Source of the DNA: Funneliformis mosseae
Taxonomy: Eukaryota > Glomeromycota > Glomeromycetes > Glomerales > Glomeraceae
Length of the DNA stretch: 17,910 nucleotides
Assembly (NCBI GenBank): GCA_910592005.1
Contig: CAJVPP010001785.1
Location: 1-17,910, forward strand
Direction: 5' to 3'
This document shows positions 1 to 7,637 of this stretch, piece after piece. A program made the position numbers and the translations under genes. Under the pieces are notes generated by a model. That model did not search any database. It worked only from the letters and a program-made list of their open reading frames with translations, and was not told the DNA's origin. Position 1 is the first letter of the stretch. Each line of letters begins with the position of its first letter.

Positions 1-1
1 A

Positions 2-300
2 GCTGATTTATGGTTATTTAAGTTTCAAATTGATGCTGAATGATGCTGAATTAAGGTCAATTTTAAGCTAATTTATGTTATTTAAGTTTCGAATTAATGC
101 CAAATGATGCTGAATTAAGGTCAATTTAGGTTGAATGACTATGTCAATCAGCGTCTATCAGCATCTGAATTATTGCTGAATTGAGGCCAGTTTTAGGCTG
201 ATTTATGGTTGAATTTAAGTTTCAAATGGCCATGTCTGATTGGAGTCAATCAGTGTTTATTAGCATCTGTTTGTGCCGATCGGAAAATATGGCAAATCAG
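2..300. repeat. Degenerate ~65-bp tandem repeat
   Basis: Related units begin at 2, 67 and 197 with GCT(G/A)ATTTATG, followed by TTTAAGTTTC and then GATGCTGAATTAAGGTCAA or a variant. A poorly matching stretch lies between about 131 and 196. The units differ by small indels and substitutions, so the array is old. Words such as TCAGCATCTG recur outside the main register. No reading frame of note crosses it. It probably belongs to a dispersed repeat cut by the window edge. Confidence 0.7.
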
Positions 301-315
301 CTGTAAATAATATCA

Positions 316-354
316 AAATTGGCCTAAAATTGGCTATCTGATTTTAGGCCGATT
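316..354. repeat. Imperfect hairpin at the edge of the repeat block
   Basis: The arm AAATTGGCCTAAAATTGG (316-333) is nearly the reverse complement of the arm ending in TTTTAGGCCGATTT (to 354), with almost no loop. The shared core is GGCCTAAAAT. It could be the terminal fold-back of the repeat family in the preceding 300 bases. No transcription terminator role is implied in a eukaryotic context. Confidence 0.6.
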
Positions 355-432
355 TGGACTATTTCGACTAGTGCCATCAAGAGCATATAATTCTACAAAC
401 TCAAAGGAATTTTTTGATTCACTTAATGATCT

Positions 433-606
433 AGCTGTTCTACTATTGATCATATATTTATTTACTTAACACTTGTCTTTGATCTTGTAGATCAAGTTAT
501 TATCAGAGTAGATAATGATATATCTGATTATGCTATAGTTTATGCTTCAATTTCATATACAACTATCAACCTATTATTTGTACAATTGTCTGTAATAAAA
601 AACTAG
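433..606 (+). pseudogene. LINE endonuclease domain, C-terminal remnant
   Basis: One open frame from 433 to the TAG near 604 reads SCSTIDHIFIYL and later DISDYAIV. In the exo/endo/phosphatase nucleases of LINEs, the S-x-I-D-x-I and SDH-x-x-V motifs end the domain, and the His of SDH is catalytic. Here that His is Tyr (codon 529-531, TAT), explained by one C-to-T change from CAT. The N-terminal two thirds of the domain are not recognisable upstream, where the 1-360 repeats begin. This is a dead fragment; the domain assignment rests on these two motifs and on the RT that follows. Confidence 0.75.
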
Positions 607-623
607 TTTTTCAATATCAGGAT

Positions 624-1158
624 ATGTCTGATGATAATTGGAATGCTTTTGGTATCTCAGTAGATTACAGATGTAAGAACATCAGATTAAATTTTCTCAC
701 ACCAAATAATATTTGTACTATTCATCACCTTAATTTTTATTTGAATCTATTACAAAAATTAATCATTGATGCTGTTATTAAAATTATTTCTAACAAATAT
801 ACCTTATAGCATACTCGAGATCTAAGACTACACATCCTCAGGTTAATATATAAATGCATTAAATTAGTACAAAAGCTTTGTAAATTAAGTAACAAATGCA
901 TTACCTAGAACAGTGTTGACCTTAAATGAATTATCTTTATAAAAAAATATGCGCTATCTCATCAGAATTTACTATGATACTTTCAGATTTAAGTCAATCA
1001 TCTATTAATAACATTTGCACCACCAAGCCACTATTAATTAACCTTCATAAAGTACTTTTTACAGCTGCTAAACTTAACAAAGCTAAGTTCAAGACAAAAA
1101 TAATTAATGAAACTATCAAATATCAATATACTAATATGATTAATGACTAAAAATTCAT
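624..1158 (+). pseudogene. LINE region between endonuclease and RT
   Basis: Two open stretches, 624-809 (MSDDNWNAF..., ending IISNKYTL) and 926-1150 (MNYLYKKI..., ending YTNMIND), fit the spacer between endonuclease and reverse transcriptase. The pattern W-x-x-F, then LN, then a helical run before the RT, is what I recall from fungal LINEs. After the stop at 1148-1150 the frame resumes with FNSLLKRSHSIILLDRYI, a conserved pre-RT segment in this LINE type. Neither stretch should be called an independent gene. Starts at internal ATGs are artefacts of decay. Confidence 0.6.
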
Positions 1159-1159
1159 G

Positions 1160-2480
1160 TTCAATTCATTATTAAAAAGATCTCATAGTATTATTCTATT
1201 AGATAGATATATAAACAACAGTAATCTAGATAAAGAATTTCTTATAAACCCAAAAGATGTTCTTAAAGAAATAGCACATCACTTCCAACGAGTGATAGGT
1301 TTACAATACTTTAATCTATTACTTTCAAAGGTATGAGAGCAAGTTTATGCCCTGATAAATCAATTGATTCTGATATTTATAACTCTTTAATACAACCTCC
1401 AACTGAAGAAGAATGGAATATTATCATTAAGGTGCTTCCTAATGACAAAGCTTCTAGATCATCAAAATATCAAATAAAATATTAAAACATCTTGATCCCT
1501 TTTCTTTAAAATATTTTTGAACTATTATTTATAGATGTTTCGCTCTTAATTTATTACCTAGCAGATGAAAACTAATCTTTGTCTACCCTATTCCCAAACC
1601 TAAATCTTAAGAATATAATCTTACAAATACCTATCAAATTACCTATAAGAATGCTCACAGAAAGCACTCACCAAATTAATCAACAGTCAACTATTGAATA
1701 TCTTGTTCATTAATAACGTTTTTAGAAGAAATAATTTTGCCAGCCTCTTTTGCAAAAACACTTTTGAACCAATCCATATTTTCAATAATATTTGATATAA
1801 TATTTCATTCTATCACAATAACCTTTAGGTCTTATTCTAATACATGTTAAAGGCTTATAATTATATTAACATTACCATATTAATCAGAGCTCTCAATCAT
1901 CTATATATCCTAGAAGCTTTTATTAAATTTTTAATTTTGATCTTCCTTTCTCGTTTTAACTAAGTTTTTATCACATATAATAATACTGACACCTATTTAG
2001 TTCTTTTAGAAATTGATCAAGAAGAGATTATTTCTCCCATCATATGATGCATATATTATGATTCCCTATTGTGTTTTATACAAAATTTACCTCATGACTA
2101 TATAATTAGAGAGCTGATATCACTAAATAAGAAATACAAAGTTTTTCAAATCATATTTTTACCTTATTTATATAAACAATACACTCTGAATGACTGATTC
2201 TTAAACTGACTTCCAAAATATAATAACCATTGCAGATTTATTCTATACCCTAAATAGCATACAAGTCAACTGAAATAAATATGTACTGATGATCAATAAT
2301 AAGAACTCTAATTCTATTAATTTTAAATTCAATAATAAAGACATCTGGCTTTCTCCACTCTTACATAAAGAATCTACAAGATATCTAGAAATATGGGTCT
2401 CCTTTTTCAACAAAAATCAATTCGTTATAAATTAAATTTGAAATAAATTCAAGAAAACCAAAATTGTACTCAACAAGAAA
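1160..2480 (+). pseudogene. LINE reverse transcriptase, heavily mutated
   Basis: Recognisable RT blocks appear in order across several frames: PTEEEWNIIIKVLPNDKAS at 1396-1452 (the usual LPNxKAxG block), VYPIPKPKS after a TGA at 1566-1568 in the Trp position of the SRWK motif, a copy of the MSKAYD block reading MLKAYNYIN near 1845, and EIDQEEIISPI at 2009-2041 (usual GIDQGxxxSP). A TGA at 2045-2047 then occupies the Trp position before CIYYDSLL. The Y-x-DD catalytic pair seems reduced to ND near 2190, in the short run TLND. Frameshifts separate the blocks. Dead copy; identity as LINE RT is secure, the domain ends are not. Confidence 0.8.
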
Positions 2481-3849
2481 AACTGACAACTAAGCATATA
2501 GTTATAATATTCAATATAATAATAATCCCTTGTATAATGTATAAACTAAACTTACATTTATTTCTTGTTCTACTTGTGACATTTTGATGACATCCTTTAG
2601 AATTTTTTTCAAAAAGAAATTATATCTTTTAAGATTCATTTTAGCATCAGTGATATATTCAATATTTAAGTATAATCCCGTATACTTTTATGACAAATAA
2701 ATATAAGCTAAATTATCTGATTTTTTAAAGATAATCAATGACATCTCAATTTTTGAGTCAACATCACACTTACACAATATGCAACTTCAAATTATTTGAA
2801 TAGTTACCTCTATTCCTATTAACCAATTGGCCTTATGATAATACAAAACCCTTCAAAGAATAGTGGTCTTATTTTTTATCTACTGCAAAACATGATGATC
2901 TTCACTTTTAACAAAGTATTATATTTTTTCTTTTTCTTTTTGATTGATTCTTTTTTTTTATATTTTGATCAATTTTTACTTTTATTTTTTATTTATTTAT
3001 TTTTTCTATCAATTTTTTCATTATTCTCCTCCTCTGTCTTTTTTTTTAATTTTATATTTATTATTTCATATACTAATTACAACTTAAGATAAATTGAAGG
3101 AGGCTTCACTCTTATTTCATATTTCCTTACCCCAAAATTTTACTGGCAAAATGTCTTACGATTATATTCACTATTAATTTTATACATTGATCAACTCTCA
3201 ATAATGAATGGCCTCAATTTATTTACAACTTTTGACCTTAATATGATCTATGACTCAATATTTTATAGTTCTAAATGATTTAACTAACTGGAATCAAAAT
3301 TTTTGATCAACGCATCCACTAAACAATTATTTAATAGATGTTCTTCTTACGCATCTCTAATCAAAGCACTGATACAACCAACTACATTTATAATGTTAAC
3401 AACTAATCTAACTTTCATAATCATTTAGTCTAATCAATACATGACCTTCATCTTAAGAAAAATTACCAAAGAGAAAGATATAATCATTTATACACAATAC
3501 TACCTACCAACTCAGTTAAAATATAACCAAATGCCTATTGCTCTTTATATTAGATATAATATTTTTGATCACTCTGCTCTTATCCCATATAAATAATATT
3601 AAAGAAATAGCTTTTGTGCTATCAAATTGCCTAAAATATATTATTCTGTATTTAAATTATTTTATAAATCTCATGAGGGATGGTGATGTAGCCTCTCATA
3701 TTTTATGCTACAAGAATTAGCCCTATTAATATTAACCTTCCCTACCAATATCTAACTAAACCTTTGCCTAATTTATCAATTATTTCTTTTGACCAACCTT
3801 CAATCAATAGATTAGAATAACTTAAAGTATAATTTCTAACACTAATTTT
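2481..3849 (+). pseudogene. LINE region between RT and RNase H, with a poly-T-rich stretch
   Basis: This stretch lies between the RT and RNase H blocks and probably derives from the LINE's linker, but only short scattered words look coding. Around 2920-3055 it becomes almost pure T with interspersed A and C. That creates a chance open frame rich in Phe and Leu at 2835-3092, which looks like a membrane protein but is low-complexity sequence. A second open frame at 3538-3720 (MLFILDIIF...) is also hydrophobic and unsupported. I see no independent gene. Confidence 0.5.
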
Positions 3850-4310
3850 CTTCAATTTTACACAAATGGTTCTCTTATTTCTTTAGGATCTTTTAATTAC
3901 CAGATGGAAATTGCATGGTTACAAACTAATCAGAATTGGCCATCACTCTCCTTTAATATTATACTTATATTATACTTTTCCTCATCTACATTAGCAGAAA
4001 TAGTTACTATTCTTGTTGCAGTATATACATCACTACCTAATGCTATCATTAAAATCTATACTAATTCATAAGCTGCAATTGCATCATATAACAAGATTAC
4101 AACACTTTGTGAGGTATCTTTCTCTCAACCCTGTATTCAAAATTTCATACTTTTATATTTAGATAAATATATTACAACTCATAGTCACATATAATATTAA
4201 ACTAATACTCACCAAAGTCAAAGCTTATAAAATGACCAATTCAACAATCAAGTCAACCTCTTAGCAAAACAAGTTACTAGTGCTTCTTTATACATCAATT
4301 TAACATTTAT
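3850..4310 (+). pseudogene. LINE RNase H domain with mutated active site
   Basis: One frame reads QFYTNGSLISLGS from about 3853, then IAWLQTNQNWPSLSFN, SSSTLAEIVTILVAVY and IKIYTNS at about 4054-4068, followed by a TAA. In RNase H of LINEs the active-site residues are the Asp of YTDGS, the Glu of KAE and the Asp of YTDS. The Glu is present, but both Asp codons are Asn here (AAT at 3865-3867 and 4063-4065), each explained by one G-to-A change. Words resembling the final VKAH...N...LAK segment follow near 4215-4275. Inactive; assignment is firm, the end is approximate. Confidence 0.8.
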
Positions 4311-4384
4311 TATAAATTATTAATAAAATAATTATGTTTATTAAAATACAATTTAATTAATAATTTATTAATTTACGTAAATTT

Positions 4385-4900
4385 GTACAGTTTACTTAAG
4401 TTTATAATTAAAGTATTTTATAATTTTTATAAAATATAATAATATTACAATTGATGGTATTTTATAATATTAACATATTGTATAATTTACAAAAGTTTAT
4501 AGTCAAAGTATTTTGTAAATTTATATTATATTATAATTATGATGTATTACTAAATGTGTTATTTATAAATTGTATAATTTATAAAAGTTTACGATTGAAA
4601 AAATTCGTAATTTTTGTATATTATAATTATGATATACTACTTAATAAAGTATTTTATAATATTTAAAACTGTATAATTTACGAAAGTTTATAGTTAAAGC
4701 ATTTGTAAATTTTATATTATAATTACGATATATTATTGAATAAAGTACTCTATGATATTTACAAACTGTATACTACACACTGTAATATTTACAAATTGTA
4801 TAATTTATAAAAGTTTATAATCAAAACATTTCATAATTTTTTTTATACATTATAATTGTAATATATTTTAAACAATATATATATATATACTTATGATTAA
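4385..4900. repeat. Diverged ~95-bp minisatellite, about five units
   Basis: Units starting near 4385, 4480, 4572, 4671 and 4798 share the head GTATAATTTA(C/T)AAAAGTTTA. They go on with AAAGTATTT, TTATATTATAATTA(T/C)GATATA, and a tail like AATAAAGTATTTTATAATATTT. Spacing is 92-99 bp, with one extra ~30-bp partial unit at 4768-4797. The open frame at 4451-4666 is just this array read through and is not a gene. The array ends about 100 bp before the nuclease-like exon, and no upstream exon of that gene is visible in or before it. Confidence 0.8.
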
Positions 4901-4987
4901 AGTATTCCACAATTTTATTTACATAATATAAAAGGTTACTACTAATAGGTAAAATTTTATATGTTGCTATACTGTCTTATACATGTC

Positions 4988-4996
4988 TTTCTACAG
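4988..4996 (+). promoter_or_regulatory. Probable splice acceptor (3' splice site) of the zinc-ribbon gene
   Basis: TTTCTACAG ends at 4996. Directly after it, codons for YINLCVP run in frame into the ATG at 5020 and then the first zinc ligand. The open frame itself reaches back to a TAA at 4924-4926. A Tyr-Ile-Asn run just before the W-x-C ligand is what I recall from other copies of this family, so 5020 is likely an internal Met and the exon starts at 4997. The matching 5' exon is not visible. Confidence 0.6.
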
Positions 4997-5454
4997 AATA
5001 TATAAATCTCTGTGTTCCAATGCAATGGATGTGTAATAAGGGTCATAAATGGTTTTCAAGTTTTAATTGTATAAAGCACTCCAAGACATGGTGCCCATAT
5101 TGCTTAAATAAACATGAAAATCTGTGTCGCGAAATCATAACTAACATTCTTGGCCCACCTTCCAGCATCCGCCGACCAGATTTCTTGAAAACATTTGAAC
5201 ACCCTCGAGGACTAGAACTCGACATCTACTATCCACAGTATGGATTTGCCATAGAAGTACAAGGTAAACAGCATGAGCAATATATAAAGTATTTTCACAA
5301 AAATGAGGGAGATTTTGAGAAGCAGTTGATGCGTGATCAACTCAAGAAAGAATTATGCAAAGAGAATTCGATTGTTTTAAGTTATGTTTGGTATTACGAG
5401 GATCCTTACACAGTAATTCCAAATCATCTTCGAGAGTTGGGTCTCATTGAATAA
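4997..5454 (+). CDS. Zinc-ribbon and PD-(D/E)XK/Vsr-like protein, 3' exon (5' part missing)
   Basis: Counting from the Met at 5020, the product is 144 aa. An N-terminal zinc ribbon uses Cys5, His9, Cys25 and Cys28 (WMCNKGHKW and TWCPYC), like the 'probable zinc-ribbon' type often found in tandem. A restriction-endonuclease-like core follows: Glu38 region, GLELDIYYP with Asp68, then AIEVQGKQH with Glu79 and Gln81, and His85. The spacing Asp-x10-Glu-x-Gln fits the PD-(D/E)XK superfamily, including Vsr-type nicking enzymes. The C-terminus (HLRELGLIE) looks complete. Nuclease activity is inferred only; Gln replaces the usual Lys. Codon choice is richer in G and C than the surroundings and there are no internal stops, so this copy is young or under selection. 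The coding frame extends before the ATG to a likely splice acceptor, and earlier zinc-ribbon repeats are probably lost or lie outside. I recall this as a very large family in Rhizophagus. Confidence 0.8.
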
Positions 5455-6414
5455 AGTCAAAACTTTAAATGCTTTTGCGATCCACTATTGGTTTTTTTCA
5501 ACTATAATTTTATTCATCCGGAATTACACGAAAAATCGAATAGAAATTTTTCAGATACACACACCACATCATATACATGTTAAAAATAACGAGCCAACCA
5601 AACAAATTATTAAATCTACGTAGGTTTTCTTTACAAAGCAAAAATGATGTCTCTATACTAATACTAATGCATGTGGACCACACCAGTTTTCACTTTCCTA
5701 AACTATACTAACACAATTACCCAACATTAACTCGTCCCCATCTGGATAAAATAAAACCGGTCGTCAGTTACACTTATACGAGACATGCAGTGTCAGAAAT
5801 AAATTAGATCGTAACTTTAGTAAAGTCCCTGTTGAGAATTTATATTACTTGCCTACTCTTGATGCTAATAATGCCTTGTGTATTTTTAACGGTCCCATCA
5901 TACTTCTTATAGTCGAAGAGGCTTTAGAACATCTTTAGTACCATAAACCAGGTCCACACGGCTGATAATAAATCATTGATTAGTAAAATCAACCAATCAC
6001 GTTAAAAATCACCATAAAAAAAATCATATAATTCGTAATTTTTATACAATAATACATATCATTTTTCATGCGATCGCATTATTAAGTACGAGTTAAATAC
6101 CCTAGATGATTCCTTTGATTGTTATGAAGATTTCTTTCCAGATTCTCACTCTTAAGATTACTAACTCCATTCTCAAAATACTGTAGCTCTTAATTTTCCA
6201 AAACTATGTTTTTACAAGGAGTTATCCGAAAAATTGTTTCATTCATATCACTTTTATCGCCTATCGAATGGTTTACCTTCCAATGTGTTCTTTATTCGGC
6301 TGGCTGGTCTGTCTCCTCATTTTGCCAACTTTTTTAAACTCTATCACTTTTCTAAATAGTCTCCATTATTTAGGCAGTATCATTCGTTGTTGTTGAGAGG
6401 TATATCAAAAATTA
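5455..6414. other. Intergenic region, no gene seen
   Basis: Moderately AT-rich, without the simple repeats found elsewhere. I see no long open frame, tRNA box pair or domain word on either strand. A GCGATCGC palindrome lies within 6070-6079. An E-box-like ACGTGATTGG motif occurs on the minus strand near 5990-6005. The right part probably holds the promoter and 5' UTR of the gene starting at 6493; the left part holds the 3' UTR of the nuclease-like gene. Confidence 0.5.
5988..6010 (-). promoter_or_regulatory. E-box half plus CCAAT-type motif
   Basis: Read on the minus strand it is GATTTTTAACGTGATTGG followed by TTGAT. This matches the stronger copy at 7460-7480 (TTTCACGTGATTGG, then CCGATC), apart from a damaged E-box. 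ATTGG is an inverted CCAAT box. The recurrence suggests a shared cis element, but no transcript evidence is available. Confidence 0.35.
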
Positions 6415-6429
6415 GATTTCACGTGTTAT
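6415..6429 (+). promoter_or_regulatory. CACGTG E-box upstream of the orphan gene
   Basis: GATTTCACGTGTTAT places a perfect CACGTG palindrome about 70 bp before the ATG at 6493. That is a typical distance for a bHLH-bound site in a compact fungal promoter. The GATTTCACGTG part is shared with the copy at 7460. A TATA-like TTATATGA follows directly. Confidence 0.45.
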
Positions 6430-6432
6430 ATG

Positions 6433-6450
6433 ACTGATAATCTAATCAGT
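6433..6450. repeat. Short inverted repeat in the 5' region
   Basis: ACTGAT, a 6-nt spacer AATCTA, then ATCAGT. It lies between the E-box and the start codon, inside the likely 5' UTR. It could be a dimeric protein site or a small hairpin, or chance. Confidence 0.35.
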
Positions 6451-6492
6451 AACCAAAACGCAGGAAACGAAAAAAGAAGTAAACAAATACCC

Positions 6493-7002
6493 ATGAGTGA
6501 TAATAACATAAACGAGTAAGTAATGCGTAATTTTATCCAAGCTATTGTAGTTAACCTTTTTCACATTATTTCTAGAATGTTCCCATCTACCAGAGAGGCT
6601 CTTGAGACTATTTTCTCGCAAGCTTCCAACAAAGACATTGAGAAGTACGAGGAACAACTTAGTAAAGTGGACGACTTTGATCCCGTTCTTATTATCGTAG
6701 CAAATCAAAATTGGATTAATCAAAACACGTATGCGAATTATCAAGCGGTGATGTACTCATTTGCGACAAATAATCTCCAAAATAATAGACGCAGAGATGA
6801 AGGTTCGCTCAGTATTTTCCACTTCCCAAATTTGACTGAACTCTACGCCGTGCGCGGAAACATTCGCACGCAATACCCCAATGCATTCTTCGACCGCAAC
6901 GCTCAACCTCAACAGGAGCCAATCGGTACCGCTTGGATTCTTACTAATGTGGCAGTGCGCAAGAGCGATTATGCGGAGGATGATTCGTTTTTTGTTATTT
7001 AA
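6493..7002 (+). CDS. Unassigned 149-aa protein, two exons
   Basis: I do not recognise this protein. Exon 1 is 6493-6515 (ATGAGTGATAATAAC..., MSDNNIN plus two bases). A 60-nt intron (6516-6575) follows, and exon 2 runs 6576-7002. Splicing joins GA with A to give Glu and then MFPSTREALETIF, in frame to the stop, for 149 aa. The tempting ATG at 6523 lies inside the intron: its translated segment (IQAIVVNLFHIIS) mimics a signal peptide but is intron sequence. The spliced protein is soluble-looking and polar, with an acidic N-terminal half (NKDIEKYEEQLSKVDDFD), a hydrophobic strand VLIIVANQNW, an Asn/Arg-rich middle (NNLQNNRRRDEG) and a C-terminal TAWILTNVAVR. No Cys, so no zinc finger; no coiled coil, no transmembrane helix. 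The second half uses clearly more G and C at third positions than anything nearby, without decay. It looks like a real, maintained lineage-specific gene. An E-box lies about 70 bp upstream. Confidence 0.75.
6516..6575 (+). other. 60-nt spliceosomal intron
   Basis: The donor GTAAGT (6516-6521) matches the fungal consensus exactly. A branch-point-like TTAAC lies at 6551-6555, then a pyrimidine-rich run, and the acceptor TTTCTAG ends at 6575. Removing it keeps the frame and bypasses the in-frame TAA at 6517-6519. Length and layout are typical for Glomeromycotina. Confidence 0.8.
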
Positions 7003-7387
7003 TGATTAACGTAAATTTTCCTAAGTTAATGGTTCACTTTCTTTTTTTTCGGAGTGTTTATTAGATTTTTATTGTTATACTGCAAAAATATATACAAAGT
7101 TGTATTAGATTAAATTTTTATGAGCAAGTTTTTTTAATGAATTAGATAATCTAAAGTTATAAAAATAAAAGCTTGAGAAAAAAATGCTAGAAAGTAAGCA
7201 AAATTTATGATGCTATCAAAGAGGCAAGTTTTTTTTATTATAAACCAGATATATTTTTCATTGATATGCGAACACAAAATTTATATTTGAGAACTTATAT
7301 ACACATAAAACACACACACATATTCTTTTCATAAAATAATATGAGAAAGGGCCGGCCGGTTAAGAAAAAATGAAAGTAAAAAAGAAT
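7003..7387. other. Intergenic, purine-rich, with a GGCCGGCC palindrome
   Basis: This holds the likely 3' UTR of the 149-aa gene, with AATAAA-like words near 7160 (AAAAATAAAAGC). An isolated GC-rich GGGCCGGCCGGT at 7349-7360 contains the 8-bp palindrome GGCCGGCC. It is followed by a long A/G-rich stretch to about 7410. No gene is visible. Confidence 0.45.
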
Positions 7388-7480
7388 AGAGTAGCAGGTT
7401 GTTTCAAGGGAGGAAAGACATAAAAGAACACGCCTGCTTATTAAGCCTCATAGGAGGACTTTCACGTGATTGGCCGATCA
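7388..7480 (+). repeat. Left member of an inverted-repeat pair flanking the relic gene
   Basis: Two blocks are shared with the reverse complement of 10255-10311: AGAGTAGCAG (7388-7397), and ATAGGAGGA followed by TTTCACGTGATTG (7450-7473). The right copy has CATATG in place of the CACGTG E-box and a shorter gap between the blocks. The second block also contains CACGTGATTGGCC, an E-box fused to an inverted CCAAT box, about 170 bp before the ATG at 7638. It could be a transposon end, a promoter, or both. Confidence 0.45.
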
Positions 7481-7637
7481 ATTTCAAATGAATTTAAGTA
7501 CTTTTTAAGATTTCGATAATCTACATGATAAAAAAATAAAAAATTTTATTTCTAGCTCCGAATTAACTCTAAAATTCACTGTGCAAAAGAATCTCAAAGA
7601 ATCTGAAATCTAGAGGTACTTTACTTAAGAAGCAAAT

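Larger units (their letters stand above)
370..4310 (+). mobile_element. Decayed LINE (non-LTR retrotransposon) with EN, RT and RNase H remnants
   Basis: Three LINE ORF2 domains occur in the canonical order on one strand: the end of an exonuclease/endonuclease/phosphatase fold (433-606), a reverse transcriptase (about 1160-2480) and an RNase H (about 3850-4310). Many stops and several frameshifts interrupt all of them, so no part can be functional. The type resembles the LINEs with a C-terminal RNase H that are abundant in Rhizophagus. I could not find a clean 5' end or a poly(A)/simple-repeat tail. The 3' end runs into AT-rich sequence before the minisatellite at 4385, and the 5' end merges with the repeats near 360. 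Boundaries are therefore approximate. Confidence 0.85.

Noticed and set aside
1566..2047. TGA read as tryptophan (alternative code, as in Mollicutes-related endobacteria)
   Set aside because: TGA occurs at expected Trp positions in the LINE, but TGG is also used for Trp nearby, TAA/TAG stops are just as common, and the window has LINE sequence and an intron. Decay explains it better.
2835..3092. 85-aa Phe/Leu-rich membrane protein
   Set aside because: It is a poly-T-rich low-complexity stretch inside the dead LINE.
4451..4666. 71-aa open frame
   Set aside because: It is the minisatellite read through; residue repeats follow the DNA repeat period.
2..4900. CRISPR-like arrays in the 1-300 and 4385-4900 repeats
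   Set aside because: Whole units repeat with no unique spacers between constant repeats, and the setting is eukaryotic.
5043..5225. Minus-strand 60-aa open frame
   Set aside because: Antisense shadow of the zinc-ribbon/nuclease-like gene.
6523..6580. Start at ATG 6523 with a hydrophobic, signal-peptide-like N-terminus
   Set aside because: The segment is intron sequence bounded by a consensus donor at 6516 and an acceptor at 6575; splicing from ATG 6493 restores a better start in the same frame.
6442..6744. Minus-strand 100-aa open frame
   Set aside because: Overlaps the promoter, intron and exon 2 of the + strand gene; no motif of its own.
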